Positions 41,347 through 49,461 of a stretch of DNA of 64,000 bases are shown in pieces. Below the pieces are notes generated by a model that saw only the letters and a program-made list of their open reading frames with translations, was not told the origin of the DNA and did not search any database. The position numbers and the translations under genes are program-made. The DNA is taken from the NCBI GenBank assembly GCA_039977295.1, contig JBDWDN010000003.1, positions 248,001-312,000 of the forward strand. Reading direction: 5' to 3'. Source of the DNA: Hellea sp039977295. GTDB taxonomy: Bacteria; Pseudomonadota; Alphaproteobacteria; Caulobacterales; Maricaulaceae. The stretch's first letter is position 1; each line of letters begins with the position of its first letter.

Positions 41347-42693
41347 ATGAACGGTAGTCCTAATGATACGATTTTTGCGCTTTCCTCGGCGCCTGGCCGC
41401 GCGGGTGTGTCAGTTTTCCGCGTTAGCGGATTTGCGGCGAAGCAGGTTGTTGAACAGCTCGCACAAGGCCCGTGCCCTGCCCCGCGATATGCGGCTTTAC
41501 GTAAGCTCTATAATAAGGAGGCCGTTCTTATTGATGAGGCCTTGGTGTTATGGATGAACGGCCCAAAAAGTTTTACGGGCGAAGACTGCGCGGAGTTTCA
41601 GGTTCACGGCAGTCCGGCGGTCTTAGAAGCGATGGCCTCTGCTCTGCTGCAAACGGGGGCGCGCCAAGCTGAGGCGGGCGAGTTTACGCGCCGCGCCTTT
41701 GAGAATGGAAAGATGGACCTGACAGAAGCTGAAGGGCTTGCAGATCTGATAGACGCTGAAACCGAAGGACAGCGCAAACAAGCCTTGCGCCAAATGCAAG
41801 GCGGGCTTCGCGGTATCTATGAAGCGTGGCGCGAAACATTGCTCGACGCGCTGGCGCAAATTGAAGGTGAAATTGACTTTCCCGATGAAGAAGACATCCC
41901 AGATGCCCTGTCCCATAAAGCTTACCCTTATCTGACAGGGGTCATAGAGGCGATGGAATTTGGATTGAGCCAAGCGGATAAAGGCGAAGCCGTCCGACAC
42001 GGCGTGGACATCGCCATCATAGGGCGGCCTAATGCAGGTAAGTCAACATTGCTGAATGCTTTGGCTAAGCGCGAGGCCGCCATTGTATCTGCTGAGGCTG
42101 GAACAACACGTGATATTGTGTCTGTAAACCTTGTTTTATCAGGCCTGCCTGTGAGATTGTCTGATACAGCCGGTCTGCGCGAGACAGAAAACCTTATCGA
42201 AGCTGAAGGGGTGAAGCGCGCTTTAAGCCTTGCGAAAGAAGCTGATGTGAGGGTTGGGGTCATTGATTCGACCGATTATTCCGCCCTGCCTGAAATACTG
42301 AGCGAGCTTGAAAATGGGGATATTTTGGTCTTCAATAAATTTGATGTCGCCAGCCAGCCCATTCCAGATGTTTCACGTGAAACATTATCTGTCATGGCTA
42401 TCAGCGCTGAAAGCGAAACGGATATTGAGATCCTTCGCAGCCGATTAGAGGTTGAAGTTATAGAGCGGTTTTCGGTTGGCGACGAAGCTGGCTTGACGCG
42501 CGCGCGGCACAAGGATTGCGTAGAGCGAGCTATAGTCTCATTAAGTAGAGGGGCTCAAAACCTTGGGATCGCACCGGAGCTTGCGGGGGATGACATTCGC
42601 GCTGCGCTTCATGCGCTGAAGGAATTGGCAGGGGAGACGGATATTGAATCTGTTTTTGACCGGATTTTTTCTCGGTTTTGTGTTGGGAAGTAG
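41347..42693 (+). CDS. mnmE: tRNA modification GTPase MnmE
   Basis: A 448-residue GTPase that with MnmG makes 5-carboxymethylaminomethyl-uridine at wobble position 34. The N-terminal tetrahydrofolate-binding domain (FALSSAPGRAGVSVFRVSG) leads into GEFTRRAFENGKMDLTEAEGLADLI and the G domain (GRPNAGKSTLLNALA, DTAGLRETEN, NKFD). The C-terminal FCVGK contains the reactive Cys. The codons for DVSRETLS in the G-domain region are a perfect parS site (42369-42384). Confidence 0.95.
   Translation: MNGSPNDTIFALSSAPGRAGVSVFRVSGFAAKQVVEQLAQGPCPAPRYAALRKLYNKEAVLIDEALVLWMNGPKSFTGEDCAEFQVHGSPAVLEAMASALLQTGARQAEAGEFTRRAFENGKMDLTEAEGLADLIDAETEGQRKQALRQMQGGLRGIYEAWRETLLDALAQIEGEIDFPDEEDIPDALSHKAYPYLTGVIEAMEFGLSQADKGEAVRHGVDIAIIGRPNAGKSTLLNALAKREAAIVSAEAGTTRDIVSVNLVLSGLPVRLSDTAGLRETENLIEAEGVKRALSLAKEADVRVGVIDSTDYSALPEILSELENGDILVFNKFDVASQPIPDVSRETLSVMAISAESETDIEILRSRLEVEVIERFSVGDEAGLTRARHKDCVERAIVSLSRGAQNLGIAPELAGDDIRAALHALKELAGETDIESVFDRIFSRFCVGK
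42369..42384. other. parS site 1, inside mnmE
   Basis: Perfect 16-bp palindrome TGTTTCACGTGAAACA, the classical parS sequence bound by chromosomal ParB. It is read in frame within mnmE as the VSRET segment. Confidence 0.95.
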
Positions 42694-42736
42694 CAGGGAG
42701 CTTTGCTTTCAAGCCCTCAGCTTAGTTTGAAGAGAT

Positions 42737-42800
42737 TGCCCCTCCGTCATTTCGTGACACCTCCCCCGCAAGCGTTTTTGCAAAACGCAGACGGGGTGAG
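42737..42800. repeat. partial second copy of the palindromic repeat
   Basis: Similar in composition and order to part of the 31508-31736 element: a CCCCTCCGTCATTTCGTGAC segment, a run of C, and GCGTTTT/AAAACGC with a 3-nt loop (42772-42788), then a GGGGTGAGG end. It is degenerate and truncated and sits between mnmE and mnmG. Confidence 0.6.
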
Positions 42801-42868
42801 GACGCGCTATGTCTGAAGGTATCGACATTCATACCGCTGCGCGCTATAGGCCCGCCTGAATTTAGATA

Positions 42869-42884
42869 TGTTTCACGTGAAACA
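42869..42884. other. parS site 2, upstream of mnmG
   Basis: Perfect TGTTTCACGTGAAACA in the mnmE-mnmG gap, ending 14 nt before the preferred mnmG start. ParB bound here could also affect mnmG initiation. Confidence 0.95.
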
Positions 42885-42898
42885 TTATGGAGCGTTTT

Positions 42899-44761
42899 AT
42901 GTCTCAGTCTTGGGATGTTATTGTCATTGGCGGTGGACATGCAGGCTGTGACGCAGCGGCGGCCTCGGCGCGCTTGGGCGCTAAGACGCTTCTTCTGACG
43001 CATAAGATTGAAACGATTGGTGAAATGTCCTGTAACCCCGCAATTGGCGGGCTTGGTAAAGGGCATTTGGTTCGCGAAATCGACGCGATGGACGGCCTTA
43101 TGGCCCATGTTGCAGATGCGTCTGGGATACAATTCCGCCTCTTAAATCGCTCTAAAGGCCCCGCCGTGCGCGGGCCGCGCGCACAATCTGATCGTTGGCT
43201 CTATAAACAAGCCATGCAGGAAACCCTACTGAATTATCCTAACCTCACCATTAAAGCGCTCGCGGTAGAAGACTTAATCGTCAAAAACGGGCATGTTATA
43301 GGGGTTGAGACAGCCGACAAACAGCAATTTTCCAGTGAACGCGTTGTTTTAACAACGGGCACCTTCCTTCGCGGTGAAATCCATATTGGCCATGAGCGCA
43401 CCCCCGCAGGCCGTTTTGGGGATGAGGCCTCTATTGGACTCGCGGATCGTCTTTATGGTTTAGGGTTTGATATAGATCGCCTCAAAACCGGCACCCCTGC
43501 CCGCATTTCTAAGGCCTCCATTGATTGGGACTCGCTCGAGCAACAAGAGGCTGATGAGGCCCCTGTGCCCTTCTCTTTCATGACGGATAAGATAACTGTG
43601 CCTCAGCTAAGCTGCGGTATTACCCATACAAATGAAGAGACGCACCGCGTTATTAGTGACAATATAAAGCAATCAGCGCTTTATGGCGGCGGTATATCTG
43701 GCAAAGGACCGCGCTATTGTCCCTCTGTCGAAGATAAAGTCGTCCGTTTCGCCGATAGAAACCGCCATCAAATATTCCTCGAGCCCGAAGGATTGCCTGG
43801 AAACCCTGATGGAGACACGATTTATCCCAATGGTATCTCAACCTCTCTGCCCCGCAATGTGCAGGATGCCTTTATGCGCACGATTAAGGGCCTCGAAAAT
43901 GTGGTCGTCAAACGCTACGGCTACGCGATTGAGTATGATTATGTTGATCCGCGAGAGCTTCGCGCGACATTGGAGACGCGCCGCCTACCCGGCCTATATC
44001 TGGCAGGACAGATTAATGGGACGACAGGATATGAAGAAGCCGCCGCGCAAGGCATGATGGCCGGCTTTAATGCCGCTTTGGCCGCGTCTGGGTCTAAACC
44101 GTTTATTCTTGACCGTAGCCAAGCCTATATTGGCGTGATGATTGATGATTTGATTACCAAAGGCGTGACGGAACCCTACCGCATGTTTACCAGCCGCGCT
44201 GAATATCGGTTATTACTGCGCGCAGATAATGCTGATCAGCGGCTTACGCCATTGGGCGAAGAGATTGGGGCTGTTAGTTCTGCCCGCTCCAAAGTTTTTG
44301 CGGCAAAGTTAAAAACCTTGGAGGTAGCCAAAGCGCAAGCTATTTCCCTCATGAAAACGCCAAATGAGCTGAAGAAACAAGGACTTAACATTAATCAAGA
44401 CGGCGTAAAGCGTAGCGTTCTTGATCTTTTGGCTTATCCAAACATTAGTATAGACGATTTGATAAAGCTCTGGCCAGAACTCGCGCCTCTGCCCCATTTC
44501 GCGCGAGAGTTTCTGGAAACAGAGGCGCTTTATGCCAGCTATATAGAGCGTCAAGCCAAAGACATCGCAGCGTTTCGCCGTGATGAAGGCCTTCGTATTC
44601 CTGATAGTTTTGATTACGGCTCTGTTGGAGGGCTCTCTAATGAGGTCCGCGGTAAACTCGAATCTGTTCGTCCTGCGACTTTGGGGCAAGCGGCCCGCAT
44701 AGAAGGCGTAACGCCCGGCGCGTTGACGGCCGTCTTAGCTTATGTCCGTAAAGCCTCGTAA
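42899..44761 (+). CDS. mnmG: tRNA uridine-5-carboxymethylaminomethyl modification enzyme MnmG
   Basis: A 620-residue FAD protein, partner of MnmE. The start at 42899 (MSQSWDVIVIGGGHAGCDAA) is preferred to the ATG at 42887, because GGAG at 42889-42892 is placed 6 nt ahead of it and the family starts there. Seen: FAD-binding VIGGGHAGCDAA, NPAIGGLGKGHLVREIDAMDGLM, GTFLRGEIHIGHERTPAGRFGDEAS, FKTGTP-type LKTGTPARIS and C-terminal LSNEVRGKLESVRPATLGQAARIEGVTPGA. Its stop overlaps the rsmG start by 1 nt (TAATG). Confidence 0.95.
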   Translation: MSQSWDVIVIGGGHAGCDAAAASARLGAKTLLLTHKIETIGEMSCNPAIGGLGKGHLVREIDAMDGLMAHVADASGIQFRLLNRSKGPAVRGPRAQSDRWLYKQAMQETLLNYPNLTIKALAVEDLIVKNGHVIGVETADKQQFSSERVVLTTGTFLRGEIHIGHERTPAGRFGDEASIGLADRLYGLGFDIDRLKTGTPARISKASIDWDSLEQQEADEAPVPFSFMTDKITVPQLSCGITHTNEETHRVISDNIKQSALYGGGISGKGPRYCPSVEDKVVRFADRNRHQIFLEPEGLPGNPDGDTIYPNGISTSLPRNVQDAFMRTIKGLENVVVKRYGYAIEYDYVDPRELRATLETRRLPGLYLAGQINGTTGYEEAAAQGMMAGFNAALAASGSKPFILDRSQAYIGVMIDDLITKGVTEPYRMFTSRAEYRLLLRADNADQRLTPLGEEIGAVSSARSKVFAAKLKTLEVAKAQAISLMKTPNELKKQGLNINQDGVKRSVLDLLAYPNISIDDLIKLWPELAPLPHFAREFLETEALYASYIERQAKDIAAFRRDEGLRIPDSFDYGSVGGLSNEVRGKLESVRPATLGQAARIEGVTPGALTAVLAYVRKAS

Positions 44762-45384
44762 TGGCTTATAGTTTTGAAGATTTCGCAAAAGAAAGCAATG
44801 TTTCACGTGAAACATTAGCAGATTATCAGGCTTGGCACGCTTTGCTGTTAAAGTGGAACCGCAAGATAAATCTGGTATCGCCAACAGCATTGGATGATTT
44901 TTGGCGGCGTCATGCCTTAGATAGCTGGCAAATATGGCCTCATATTCCAGAAATGAGTAAAAAATTCATCGATCTCGGCTCTGGCGCGGGTTTTCCGGGG
45001 CTTGCCATGGCGATGGGATGCAAGGCGCATGGCGTTGGCGATGTTACGCTTGTAGAATCAGCAGGTAAAAAGACCAGTTTCCTGCGCACAGTCATTCGCG
45101 AGCTAAGTTTACCTGCAAATGCAACATCACAGCGCGCCGAAGAGATTACGCCCGAAAGGCATGACATTATCACAGCGAGGGCTTTTGCGCCTTTGCCTCG
45201 TCTTTTCGCTTATGCACAGCCTTTTTGGGGTGAGGGCACAATTGGCCTGTTTTTAAAAGGCGAAGCTGCGCAAGAGGAATTGACCTTAGCCTCAAAAGAG
45301 TGGACATATGACGTGGAAATTATCCCGAGTCTCTCTGATTCCACGGGATGTTTGCTTAAAATCACAGATTTACGGCGCCTTTAG
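44761..45384 (+). CDS. rsmG: 16S rRNA (guanine527-N7)-methyltransferase RsmG
   Basis: A 207-residue class I methyltransferase. The SAM site is FIDLGSGAGFPGLAMAM near residue 65; further on are LVESAGKKTSFLRTV and ITARAFAPLPRLF. It methylates G527 of 16S rRNA. The start shares a base with the mnmG stop, so translation is coupled. Codons 13-18 (NVSRETLA) are a perfect parS site, as in several alphaproteobacteria where the ParB site lies in the start of this gene. Confidence 0.94.
   Translation: MAYSFEDFAKESNVSRETLADYQAWHALLLKWNRKINLVSPTALDDFWRRHALDSWQIWPHIPEMSKKFIDLGSGAGFPGLAMAMGCKAHGVGDVTLVESAGKKTSFLRTVIRELSLPANATSQRAEEITPERHDIITARAFAPLPRLFAYAQPFWGEGTIGLFLKGEAAQEELTLASKEWTYDVEIIPSLSDSTGCLLKITDLRRL
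44799..44814. other. parS site 3, inside rsmG
   Basis: Perfect TGTTTCACGTGAAACA within the first 20 codons of rsmG, read in frame as NVSRET. It lies about 600 nt before parA. Confidence 0.95.
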
Positions 45385-45411
45385 CGGCGTCATGACTTAA
45401 TAGAGACCCAA

Positions 45412-46191
45412 ATGGCCAAGCCGCGCATCATTGCTATCGTTAACCAAAAAGGCGGCGTTGGCAAAACAACCTCGACCATAAATATAGCTGCCGCCCTAAC
45501 ACTGCGCGGAAAAAAGGTTCTTCTTATCGACCTAGATCCCCAAGGCAATGCTGCGACAGGCCTCGGCATTCCGCGCGCCTCCCGGGACATCACCATATAT
45601 GATGTCTTCGTTGACGGCGTCTCATTATCCAGCGCGACCATGGAAACTGTTGTCCCAGGGCTTAAACTCGTTCCGTCTCATATTGATCTCGCAGGGGCTG
45701 AGCTCGAAATTGGAGACAGAGCCGGGCGCACAACAATTTTACGCGAGGCTTTGGAAGAGACTGAATTTGATTATGTCCTTATTGATTGCCCGCCATCGCT
45801 AAATCTATTGACCGTTAACGCGTTATCCGCGGCGCGCTCGGTCTTAGTGCCATTGCAATGTGAGTTTTTTGCGTTGGAAGGTTTAAGCCAATTATTGCAG
45901 ACGGTTGAAATGGCCAAGGCTAATATTAACCCAAGCCTTGTTATCGATGGCGTGATGCTGACCATGTATGATCAGCGCAATAGATTATCCGCCCAAGTGG
46001 CGGCTGACGTGCGAAAACATTTAGGCCGCGCGGTTTTTGATACGATTATTCCGCGCAATGTGCGTATCGCCGAAGCGCCGTCATTTGGGAAGCCAGTTAT
46101 TATGTATGACCCGACTTGCACGGGGTCCAAAGCTTATATGGAATTAGCGGATGAAATGCTTTCAAGACATGCGCGGGCGCGACGTAAATAA
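45412..46191 (+). CDS. parA: chromosome partitioning ATPase ParA
   Basis: A 259-residue ParA/MinD-type deviant Walker ATPase: VNQKGGVGKTTSTINIA (K13 and K18), LLIDLDPQGNAATGLG, VLIDCPPSLNLLTVNAL and the DNA/ParB-contact segment LTMYDQRNRLS. It forms nucleoid-bound gradients that pull ParB-parS complexes and, in Caulobacter, deliver the origin to the new pole. Followed by parB after 34 nt. Three parS sites precede it within 3.1 kb. Confidence 0.95.
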   Translation: MAKPRIIAIVNQKGGVGKTTSTINIAAALTLRGKKVLLIDLDPQGNAATGLGIPRASRDITIYDVFVDGVSLSSATMETVVPGLKLVPSHIDLAGAELEIGDRAGRTTILREALEETEFDYVLIDCPPSLNLLTVNALSAARSVLVPLQCEFFALEGLSQLLQTVEMAKANINPSLVIDGVMLTMYDQRNRLSAQVAADVRKHLGRAVFDTIIPRNVRIAEAPSFGKPVIMYDPTCTGSKAYMELADEMLSRHARARRK

Positions 46192-46225
46192 TTCATTACC
46201 TCAATTATTACAATAGGTTAGAGAT

Positions 46226-47170
46226 ATGGCAAAGAAATCAAGTGAACGAGGCTTAGGGCGCGGTTTATCCGCTTTGATGTCAGATGTCAGCCTTACGCCG
46301 GCGCCAAAAACTGAAGAGTCTAAGACCAAAAAATCTGTTAAAAAGACTCCAAATAAAACGCAGTCGCCGTCCTCAAATAGCCGCGGCGTGATGTCAGTCG
46401 CCATTGATCAGTTAGAACGAAATCCGGATCAGCCGCGTAAGTATTTCGACAAGGACAAGCTTGCTGAATTAACACAATCCATCAAAGACAAAGGTGTTTT
46501 ACAGCCAATCTTAGTGCGTCCGCTCTCAAAACCTTCGGATAGCTCGAAACAGCATTATCAGATCGTCGCGGGTGAACGCCGCTGGCAAGCCGCGCTCAAA
46601 GCTAAGCTCGACGCCATGCCTGTTCTGATCCGCGAATTATCTGACCAAGATGTTCTGGAAATTGGCGTTGTTGAAAATGTACAGCGCGCTGACCTAAATC
46701 CCATTGAAGAAGCATTGGCTTATCAAGCCCTCGCGCAGCAATTTAAACGCACGCAAGATGATATCGCGCAAGCGGTTGGAAAATCACGCCCTCACGTGAC
46801 GAATATGCTGCGTCTTTTGACTTTGCCCAAGCGCGCACAGACCTATCTCGCTAAGGGAAAAATTACAGCAGGCCATGCCCGCGCAATTATTGCCGCGCCC
46901 GATCCAACGGAGCTTGCAGACGCAATTGCCGAAAAGGGCCTATCCGTGCGTGAAGCCGAGGACTGGGTCCGGCGTATTAAAGCCGCTGAAGGCAAGACAG
47001 CTAAAATTCCAGCGCAAAAAGACGCGGATACGCGAAAGGTTGAAAATGACCTCTCCGATATATTGGGATTAGTTACAGATTTACGTCATAAAGGCCCAGG
47101 CGGAGAGCTGCGCATAAAATACCGAACAGGCGGTCAGCTGGAAGCTTTGATTAAGCGTTTGAAGTCCTAA
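46226..47170 (+). CDS. parB: chromosome partitioning protein ParB
   Basis: A 314-residue ParB/Spo0J CTPase clamp. After a basic, low-complexity N-terminus comes the CTP-binding region PDQPRKYFDKDKLAELTQSIKDKGVLQPILVRP with the GERRWQA motif near residue 115. Next are EIGVVENVQRADLNPIEEALAYQAL, the helix-turn-helix TQDDIAQAVGKSRPHVTNMLRLLTLP (about 172-197) and a C-terminal dimerisation domain. ParB loads at parS, spreads, and activates ParA. The first 12 residues (MAKKSSERGLGRGLSALM) are the usual ParA-stimulating segment. Confidence 0.95.
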   Translation: MAKKSSERGLGRGLSALMSDVSLTPAPKTEESKTKKSVKKTPNKTQSPSSNSRGVMSVAIDQLERNPDQPRKYFDKDKLAELTQSIKDKGVLQPILVRPLSKPSDSSKQHYQIVAGERRWQAALKAKLDAMPVLIRELSDQDVLEIGVVENVQRADLNPIEEALAYQALAQQFKRTQDDIAQAVGKSRPHVTNMLRLLTLPKRAQTYLAKGKITAGHARAIIAAPDPTELADAIAEKGLSVREAEDWVRRIKAAEGKTAKIPAQKDADTRKVENDLSDILGLVTDLRHKGPGGELRIKYRTGGQLEALIKRLKS

Positions 47171-47171
47171 G

Positions 47172-47846
47172 ATGAACGGACCCACAATACCAGCGCCGCT
47201 TATCCCGGCGGCGACCGTCATGCTTTTGCGGGACAATAATGGCCGCCTTGAAGTTTTAATGCTCCGCCGTAATCGGCAGTTAAAATCTTTTGGCGGGGCT
47301 TGGGTTTTCCCGGGCGGGCGCGTTGATAAAACCGACGCAGAAGGGCAGGGCGAAATGGCCCGTGCTAAGGCAGCGGCCATTCGTGAAACTATGGAAGAGA
47401 CGGGCCTGGATATTGCGGGTGTTGATATGGCGACCTTGTCTTGCTGGATTCCGCCCGTGGAGGAAAAGCGCCGGTTTTCAACATGGTTCTTTGTTGTGCG
47501 CGCGCCTGACGCGACTGTGCGAATAGATCAAGGCGAAATCCATGATTACCGCTGGGTTTGTCCCAGGGATTTTTTAGGGCAAATACCTTCACCTGACATT
47601 ATGATCATGCCGCCGACATTTGTGTCTCTTACAACGCTAACAAAATTTTCAAATGTTGCGGACGTCATCTCTCATATCCACGGGGCTCAAACAGATATCT
47701 TTGAGACTCGCTTCATGAAACTGCCCAATAGTTTTGTAACGCTCTGGCAGCCCGATGCCGCTTATGAAACCCAAGACCTAGAGGCTGAGGGTTCTCGCCA
47801 CCGTCTTATTTGCGGGCAAGAGAGGTGGTCTTACGAGCGGGGTTAA
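47172..47846 (+). CDS. Nudix hydrolase
   Basis: A 224-residue Nudix protein: after VMLLRDNNGRLEVLMLRRN comes FPGGRVDKTDA and, after a short insertion, AAIRETMEETGLDI (the REXXEEXG core). The stretched first part of the box resembles the NUDT19/CoA diphosphatase branch rather than MutT. Substrate is not certain. Starts 2 nt after parB, so it may be co-transcribed. A weak AT-rich hairpin (47850-47877) lies between it and hslV. Confidence 0.8.
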   Translation: MNGPTIPAPLIPAATVMLLRDNNGRLEVLMLRRNRQLKSFGGAWVFPGGRVDKTDAEGQGEMARAKAAAIRETMEETGLDIAGVDMATLSCWIPPVEEKRRFSTWFFVVRAPDATVRIDQGEIHDYRWVCPRDFLGQIPSPDIMIMPPTFVSLTTLTKFSNVADVISHIHGAQTDIFETRFMKLPNSFVTLWQPDAAYETQDLEAEGSRHRLICGQERWSYERG

Positions 47847-47849
47847 TGA

Positions 47850-47883
47850 TTAAACCTTATTGTTTTCAAAGGTTTAAATTTTT
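47850..47883. terminator. possible terminator between Nudix gene and hslV
   Basis: TTAAACCTT and AAGGTTTAA pair over a 10-nt loop, followed by ATTTTT on the plus strand. The stem is AT-rich and weak; it would serve the Nudix gene. Confidence 0.35.
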
Positions 47884-47887
47884 CGGC

Positions 47888-48463
47888 CTAAGCTTTCAGC
47901 GTTTCAAGCGTCAAATTATTATTGGTAAAGACACATATGCGGTCAGCAATACCCATGGCTTTACGAGCTAGAACTTCAGCGTCTTTTTCATAGTCATCCA
48001 TCGCAAGCGCGGCGGAGAGGGCGAAGTTTCCCCCGCTGCCAATGGCCGTAATGCCGCTGCCGCTTTCCATTTTATCAGGTTCCACAACATCGCCATTTCC
48101 CGTTAGGACATAAGTTTCATCTTTATCGGCGACAATCATCATGGCCTGAAGTTGGCGTAGGTATTTATCTGTGCGCCAATCTTTAGCAAGCTCAACACAA
48201 GCTCGGGCTAATTGTGTGGGATATTGCTCAAGCTTTGCTTCGAGCCGTTCCAAAAGCGCAAATGCATCCGCAGTTGCGCCGGCAAACCCCGTAATAACCT
48301 TACCGCCCGCCAGCGTGCGCACTTTTCGCGCGCCGGATTTCATAACCGTATTACCCGCGCTCACCTGTCCATCGCCAACCACAACAACTTTTCCATTTTT
48401 GCGAACAGACAGAATCGTCGTCCCGCGCCATTGGGAGGCGTCGGCATAATCATGTTGTGACAT
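47888..48463 (-). CDS. hslV: HslV, peptidase subunit of the HslUV protease
   Basis: A 191-residue proteasome-like peptidase. A 14-residue propeptide (MSQHDYADASQWRG) ends before the catalytic T15 (TTILSVRK). The core GDGQVSAGNTVMKSGARKVRTLAGGKVITGFAGATADAFALLERLEAKLEQYP and ...IAIGSGGNFALSAALAM-type end are standard. It assembles as two hexameric rings with HslU. Unlike most genomes it is not adjacent to hslU (21680). Confidence 0.95.
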   Translation of the reverse strand: MSQHDYADASQWRGTTILSVRKNGKVVVVGDGQVSAGNTVMKSGARKVRTLAGGKVITGFAGATADAFALLERLEAKLEQYPTQLARACVELAKDWRTDKYLRQLQAMMIVADKDETYVLTGNGDVVEPDKMESGSGITAIGSGGNFALSAALAMDDYEKDAEVLARKAMGIADRICVFTNNNLTLETLKA

Positions 48464-48534
48464 TATAAAGCTCCATATCTTTGTTTAGAGATGGGCTTTA
48501 GGGCTCGACATTTCAAGTCAGCCTAGACTTACGC

Positions 48535-48735
48535 TCAGTCCAGCTCGCGCGCTTCTTCTATCAGCATAATCGGTACGCCTTCGCGGATAGGGAAGGCGAG
48601 TTTCGCTTTTTTGCTGATGAGTTCATTCGTGGCGGAATCAAAGGTTAGAGGCCCGCGTGTTTTTGGACAAACCAATACGCCCAGCATTTTTGGATCGATA
48701 ACAGGTGGATGAGCTTTCGCTTTGGATTTTACCAT
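48535..48735 (-). CDS. Trm112/UPF0434-family small protein
   Basis: A 66-residue protein from the ATG at 48735; the track frame begins at TTG five codons earlier. The core DPKMLGVLVCPKTRGPLTFDSATNELISKKAKLAFPIREGVPIMLIEEAREL is the Trm112-like family. Archaeal and eukaryotic Trm112 activate methyltransferases, while bacterial copies are uncharacterised. Only one cysteine of the usual zinc set (VCP) is present. It lies 34 nt downstream of the LonN-domain gene on the same strand. Confidence 0.85.
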   Translation of the reverse strand: MVKSKAKAHPPVIDPKMLGVLVCPKTRGPLTFDSATNELISKKAKLAFPIREGVPIMLIEEARELD

Positions 48736-48769
48736 GATTGCGCCCCGCAATTATATAAGTGCCGCATCA

Positions 48770-49444
48770 TTATTGCTGCGGTTGGTTGGGACTATGCCCC
48801 ATATCTTTACTCGCGTAAAGATGCATAAGGCCTATCAACAACCGACGTCGATCATCTGTTGAAGACGCCTCAAGCAAAGATTGTTTATCTTCCGCCGCAA
48901 ATGGACTTATCATAGCAGCTTGATTGACCAAAATAGGCAAGGGGATTTCCCCGAGGCTATCCCAATCAATTTGAACACCAAGCGTTTTAGCCAAAGCTTT
49001 CATCGCAACGGTCAGCGTTGTGCGATCACCAGACTTTCCTGAAAGGGCTTCGGATGTTTGCCGCGCATTATGGATATCGGCGTCCGCTTCAAATCCATCA
49101 TAACTCACCTTGGCTTGTCGATACGGCGTTTTCACATCAGCCTCAGTGGTTATAGAAAACCGCTTGAGGCCTTTTAAGACGATAAGATAGCGCCCGTCTT
49201 CGGATTCGGAAAATTGCGTAATCCGGCCAAGCCCGCCAATTTTTGCGAGCCGCCCATCCTGTTTCTGCACCATCCCGATTAGCCGGTCACCCTTAAGCGC
49301 GTCATCAACCATATTAAGATAGCGCGGCTCAAAAATATTAAGCGGTAAGTCACAAGCCGGCAGAAGCACCGCCCCGTTTAAAGGAAAGACAGCGACTTGC
49401 GCGGGACTCGTCCGGCGGGTCAGGGCTTTGTAATGTGCGCTCAT
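48770..49444 (-). CDS. Lon substrate-binding-domain (LonN/PUA-like) protein
   Basis: A 224-residue protein consisting of a Lon N-terminal-like domain: VAVFPLNGAVLLPACDLPLNIFEPRYLNMVDDALKGDRLIGMVQ, LGRITQFSESEDGRYLIVLKGLKRF and a helical C-terminal region. It has no ATPase or protease domain. Such proteins are usual in alphaproteobacteria next to a thioredoxin/CnoX gene, as here (17-nt gap), suggesting joint work in protein quality control. The exact function is unknown. Confidence 0.87.
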   Translation of the reverse strand: MSAHYKALTRRTSPAQVAVFPLNGAVLLPACDLPLNIFEPRYLNMVDDALKGDRLIGMVQKQDGRLAKIGGLGRITQFSESEDGRYLIVLKGLKRFSITTEADVKTPYRQAKVSYDGFEADADIHNARQTSEALSGKSGDRTTLTVAMKALAKTLGVQIDWDSLGEIPLPILVNQAAMISPFAAEDKQSLLEASSTDDRRRLLIGLMHLYASKDMGHSPNQPQQ

Positions 49445-49461
49445 AATATCCTTACACGCGT

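Noticed and set aside
46792..46799. TCACGTGA core inside parB
   Set aside because: Only the inner 8 bp are present; the outer arms are missing, so it is not counted as parS.
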